A stretch of 27,004 bases of DNA from assembly GCA_905207535.1 (NCBI GenBank), contig CAJLLX010000013.1, forward strand, positions 1 through 27,004, in the 5' to 3' direction. The notes under the pieces are model-generated. The model did not search any database. It had not been told where the DNA came from and saw nothing but the letters and a program-made list of their open reading frames with translations. Every line of letters begins with the position of its first letter. The stretch's first letter is position 1. A program made the position numbers and the translations under genes. Below, piece after piece: positions 24,257 through 27,004 of the stretch. The stretch is from an uncultured Muribaculaceae bacterium. GTDB taxonomy: Bacteria; Bacteroidota; Bacteroidia; Bacteroidales; Muribaculaceae.

Positions 24257-25214
24257 TCATTGTGTGACGCGGAGGATGCGGAGGCGGCGCAGGATGCAGA
24301 CGGCGAGGAGGGTGGCGAAAAATACGATGAAGGGGGAGATCTGCGACGTGACCGGCGTGAGGCCGGTGCGCTCGGCTATTGGGTAAAGCAGCTGGATGAA
24401 GATGGGGTGGAGGATGTAGATGTAGAGCGAATCGCGTTCGCCGAGCTTAGAGAGCCATGTAGGCCGGTGAGTGGGGATGGAGAGAAACATCAGGAAAAGG
24501 CTTATGGCGAGCAGAGGTGTGCTGATATACATCTCGCGGCGGCAGGGGAGCCCCATGCGGGTGAGGATGATGCTCTCGCCGATGGAGGTGAGGCAGAAGA
24601 GGAGCACCCACCAGTGGGCGCCGCGCAGCCGAGGCACCGCTTTAAGGCTCTTGAAATATGCACCGAGGGCGAAATAGGGGAGCCCTTCGAAAAGGAAGTT
24701 GCGTAAGTAGACGGTATCTCCGCCCGTGAAGAGGCTGTAGAGGGGCAATGCCAGCAGCAAAAACGGGGGTGATACGGAACAGCAGGCGCCACTTCCCGGC
24801 CCTGTCAATCAGGCCGATAATCAGCAGCACATAGATGTAGGCATAGAGGTACCAGAGGTGGTAGCCGAAGGGGCAGTCGTTGCACAGCGCCCAGTCAATG
24901 AGCGTTTCAGCAATGGAAGGGGTGAAAAGGCGGTGGTTCTGCCCCAGCGACATCAGTTCGCTCCAGCCGATGAAAAGGAGTGTGGCCCAGAGAGTGATCA
25001 TGCCTATGCGGCGCAGGGCGCGTCGCAGTCGGTCGGCGCCGACGCCCGCCGCGCTGTCGCGGTACATGAAATAGCCGGAAATCATGAAGAATACCGGCAC
25101 GGCAGCGCGGGCCAGAGGGAGAAATGTGTCGGTATAGGCCCAGGCCACATGGAGTATGATGACGAGGAAGGCGCAGAGGGCCTTGAGGATGTCGATAGAG
25201 TAGTTGCGCTGCAT
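24257..25214 (-). pseudogene. Acyltransferase family 3 membrane protein, frameshifted
   Basis: Two overlapping minus-strand frames form one gene. The N-terminal part (from 25214) begins MQRNYSIDILKALCAFLVIILHVAWAY and includes FFMISGYFMYRD, the signature of membrane O-acyltransferases that modify surface glycans. The frame is lost after GKWRLLFRITP near 24770. The other frame resumes with FLLLALPLYSLFTGGDTVYLRNFLFEGLPYF and runs to RILRVTQ at 24257. The switch falls in adjacent homopolymers, C5 (24769-24765 on the minus strand) and T5 (24764-24760, reading toward the gene end). Removing one C restores a continuous protein of about 318 residues, near the usual family length. It may be a real pseudogene, a phase-variable gene or an assembly error. 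A TATCTTTG -7 element lies at 25257-25250. Confidence 0.8.
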
Positions 25215-25249
25215 ACGGATGAAGTGGGGTAGGGTGATGTTTCCGCCGG

Positions 25250-25257
25250 CAAAGATA
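25250..25257 (-). promoter_or_regulatory. -7 element upstream of the acyltransferase-3 locus
   Basis: CAAAGATA on the plus strand is TATCTTTG on the minus strand, 35 bases upstream of the start at 25214. No clear -33 element is visible. Confidence 0.5.
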
Positions 25258-25297
25258 CGTCAAATTTGTGAGATGTAGATATAAGCTGCCACCTACA

Positions 25298-25346
25298 ATC
25301 TGCTATCTGCCATCTCCAATCTCCTGTCTCCTGTCTCCTGTCTCCT
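25298..25346. repeat. Seven-unit heptamer tandem repeat beside recO
   Basis: Seven consecutive 7-base units share the pattern [AG]TCT[GC]C[TCA]: ATCTGCT, ATCTGCC, ATCTCCA, ATCTCCT, then GTCTCCT three times. The unit changes gradually from one end to the other. The array ends inside the recO stop codon. Confidence 0.8.
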
Positions 25347-26073
25347 AACTAAACACTGAGCGCAGCACCTCGAGCGACGCCACCGTGCCCAGGCGCTGAA
25401 AGTGGATCTGGTAATACTGTATCAGCCGGTCGAGGATCAGATTGCGCTCCCGGCGCGACAGCTGCCACAGGTGGCTGTTGCGGAGGGTCATGCGTCGCAG
25501 CCGGTAAGCCGCCTCGGCCTCCGCCGAGGGGATCCAGCGGCCGTGGAGCGGGGCTGACGAGCGAAAGATACCGTCGGCCATGTCAAACACCGCCCCGGGG
25601 CGGTATGTGGCCCAGTCGGGCTCTATCCCCATGAAATGCTGCAGGCGCAGCAGGAAGGCGATGTGGAGGTTTGCAGCCCTCGGGGCGGGGGAGCGGGCTA
25701 TCATCTCGGCCGTGAGTGCTATGAAGTCGTAGAGATGCACATCGGGCTGCTGCTCGCGCAGCAGCGATGCCAGCACCTCCGCCAAAAATAGCGAAAGAGT
25801 GCCGCTCAGCGGTCCGGGCGCCGCAGTGCCGGCATCCGATACGGCCATCAGATCTTTCATCCGCATCATCTCGCTGCCCGTGCGGCTGATAGCCTCGCAC
25901 TCGAATCGGCCCAGGGGCATCGTCAGGGCACGCATGCGCAGGGCGCTGCGGCCGTTGCCGGCGGGCACGGTGAAGGTCACGCGCCCCTTCTGGCGCGAGT
26001 AGGCGGTGAGTATGTTGTTGCGGTCGGTGTAGCGCACGGTTCGCAGCGCTATGCACTCCAGTTTTTCGTACAT
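25345..26073 (-). CDS. recO: DNA repair protein RecO
   Basis: RecO helps load RecA on SSB-coated single-stranded DNA in the RecFOR recombination pathway. The 242-residue protein begins MYEKLECIALRTVRYTDRNNILTAYSRQKGRVTFTVPAG, the N-terminal OB-fold of the family. The middle helical domain contains LFLAEVLASLLREQQPDVHLYDFI and LLRLQHFMGIEPD. No zinc-binding Cys cluster is present. I chose the ATG at 26073 because it gives this canonical N-terminus. The frame is open upstream to 26163, but that part is Arg/Ala-rich and overlaps a palindromic repeat. The gene runs opposite to the tRNA-Glu and rpsT unit. Confidence 0.92.
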   Translation of the reverse strand: MYEKLECIALRTVRYTDRNNILTAYSRQKGRVTFTVPAGNGRSALRMRALTMPLGRFECEAISRTGSEMMRMKDLMAVSDAGTAAPGPLSGTLSLFLAEVLASLLREQQPDVHLYDFIALTAEMIARSPAPRAANLHIAFLLRLQHFMGIEPDWATYRPGAVFDMADGIFRSSAPLHGRWIPSAEAEAAYRLRRMTLRNSHLWQLSRRERNLILDRLIQYYQIHFQRLGTVASLEVLRSVFS

Positions 26074-26101
26074 TTTTGTCTCTTCTATTTCCTCACACCC
26101 T

Positions 26102-26160
26102 GTAGGGACGCCTCCGGCTCGTGCGTCCGCCCTTGCCGGCTGCGCCGGCCTGCGTCCTCG
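26102..26160. repeat. REP-like palindromic sequence upstream of recO
   Basis: GTAGGGACGC starts at 26102; GGACGC (26106-26111) pairs with GCGTCC (26123-26128). A second palindrome, GCCGGC/GCCGGC with loop TGC, follows near 26135-26149. The beginning resembles the arms of the element at 20035-20157. From here to 26335 I see no further feature. Confidence 0.5.
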
Positions 26161-26335
26161 CACGATTTTTCGCTTAAGTAACGTTATTCGGAATCGTTAC
26201 GCACAGCAGAGGGCTGATTTCGCTTTCCTTCTGCCCTGATTTTACCCCAAATTTCGCTATTTTTACGCGATTTACCCCCTCAAAACCGCAAAAAATGGTG
26301 AAATTTTATTAAATCACACATTTTCTACCCGAATA

Positions 26336-26367
26336 TTTGGCGAACACAATTTTTTCACCTAACTTTG
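26336..26367 (+). promoter_or_regulatory. Promoter of the tRNA-Glu and rpsT unit
   Basis: TTTG at 26336-26339 and TAACTTTG at 26360-26367 have a 20-base spacer, a near-perfect Bacteroidetes promoter. It lies 48 bases before the tRNA. Confidence 0.8.
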
Positions 26368-26415
26368 CACCGCTAAATGAGAAAAGCGCCTCGGCGCCTT
26401 CTGTTCAGCTCCGTT

Positions 26416-26490
26416 GGCCCATTCGTCTATCGGCTAGGACGCAAGATTTTCATTCTTGAAAGAGGAGTTCGATTCTCCTATGGGCTACCA
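26416..26490 (+). tRNA. tRNA-Glu (anticodon TTC), CCA encoded
   Basis: The acceptor stem GGCCCAT pairs with ATGGGCT (one G-U pair at the end), followed by the discriminator A and an encoded CCA. The anticodon loop ATTTTCATT holds TTC in the centre. The T arm AGGAG TTCGATT CTCCT is intact. rpsT follows after 34 bases and probably shares the transcript. Confidence 0.95.
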
Positions 26491-26524
26491 AATTAAATCA
26501 GAAACTGACTTTTACATTTGAAAA

Positions 26525-26779
26525 ATGGCAAATCATAAATCAGCTTTAAAACGCATTCGCCAGACAGAATCCCGCCGCCTCCGCAACCGCTATTACGCTA
26601 AGACGGCTCGTAACGCAGTTCGTCGCCTCCGCGCTCTTACCGACAAAGCACAGGCACAGGAAACATATGTGAAGGTATCGGCTATGCTCGACCGCCTCGC
26701 TGCCAAGAACACCATCTCGAAAAACAAGGCATCGAACCTCAAGAGCAAGCTCGCCCTGCACATCAACAAGCTGGCCTAA
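26525..26779 (+). CDS. rpsT: 30S ribosomal protein S20
   Basis: S20 binds 16S rRNA early in small-subunit assembly. The 84-residue protein begins MANHKSALKRIRQTESRRLRNRYY and is rich in Lys and Arg, with the conserved KNTISKNKASNLKSKLALHINKL end typical of the family. It lies between two identical tRNA-Glu genes and seems to use the tRNA promoter at 26336-26367. The 170 bases after it contain only a weak 5-bp hairpin (ACTAA/TTAGT near 26886-26898) before a T-run, so a terminator is uncertain. Confidence 0.96.
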   Translation: MANHKSALKRIRQTESRRLRNRYYAKTARNAVRRLRALTDKAQAQETYVKVSAMLDRLAAKNTISKNKASNLKSKLALHINKLA

Positions 26780-26949
26780 GCTCGCAGCCTCAGTGCAGGC
26801 ATTTTGCTAACGAATAACGCGCTCACCGGCGCACGGCCGCGCAAACGGCCACACATACGCCACCGAGTGTGAAACTTTTTGGATGACTAAGAATTAGTTC
26901 TCGTAATTTTTTTCTCCCACTCGCTTGTGAAAGCCGGTGGGTTGATTAC

Positions 26950-27004
26950 GGCCCATTCGTCTATCGGCTAGGACGCAAGATTTTCATTCTTGAAAGAGGA
27001 GTTC
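26950..27004 (+). tRNA. Second tRNA-Glu (TTC), cut by the window end
   Basis: The 55 visible bases are identical to the first 55 bases of the tRNA at 26416, including the TTC anticodon. The 3' part lies outside the window. Confidence 0.93.

Noticed and set aside
25298..25346. CRISPR-like repeats
   Set aside because: The units are seven bases and adjacent without spacers, so this is a simple tandem repeat. No CRISPR array or cas gene is seen.
26074..26163. Upstream extension of recO
   Set aside because: The added 30 residues are Arg/Ala-rich, come from a palindromic repeat and precede a canonical RecO N-terminus.

Overview
The window looks like a chromosomal segment of a GC-rich member of the Bacteroidales, most likely Muribaculaceae-like. 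This is inferred from recurrent Bacteroidetes-type promoters (TTTG, a 19-21 nt spacer, then TAnnTTTG), starts without Shine-Dalgarno sites, surface lipoproteins with acidic residues after the lipobox Cys, a TonB receptor paired with a DUF4249 lipoprotein, and the gene content. No IS element, phage, plasmid function or CRISPR array is visible.

Layout. 1-2655: the 3' part of pdxB (pyridoxal phosphate synthesis), an MscS-type mechanosensitive channel and an AlbA_2-domain protein. 2656-7314: a probable three-gene envelope operon of a surface lipoprotein, a TonB-dependent receptor and a DUF4249 lipoprotein. 7353-8204 (minus strand): outer-membrane phospholipase A, pldA. 8513-10246: a secreted SBBP-type beta-propeller protein with a T9SS-like tail, followed by a good terminator. 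10596-17983: a compact polysaccharide export and assembly operon (outer-membrane export lipoprotein, Wzc-type tyrosine kinase, Wzy-like polymerase, Wzx-like flippase, one glycosyltransferase). 18168-19988: a von Willebrand A-domain surface lipoprotein. 20349-20955: rplU-rpmA. 21547-23013: a secreted GH125 alpha-mannosidase. 23498-25214 (minus): a hexapeptide acetyltransferase and a frameshifted acyltransferase-3 gene. 25345-26073 (minus): recO. 26416 to the end: tRNA-Glu, rpsT, and an identical second tRNA-Glu cut by the window edge.

The common theme is the cell envelope: nutrient uptake, export and polymerisation of a surface glycan, acetyl decoration, membrane-tension release and lipid turnover, set among housekeeping genes.

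The most interesting non-coding signals are: a promoter-leader-terminator cassette at 23288-23384 that reads as an orphan small RNA; an 18-bp hairpin at the start of the TonB receptor gene; three copies of the palindrome GATTTAATC upstream of the vWA gene; heptanucleotide tandem repeats at gene borders; a 123-bp inverted-repeat element at 20035-20157; and a GC-rich unexplained block at 21087-21440. Among proteins, the phospholipase carries Glu where the E. coli enzyme has its catalytic-triad Asn, and the Wzc tyrosine tail has an in-frame duplicated copy just beyond its stop codon. I found no convincing wholly new multi-gene system.
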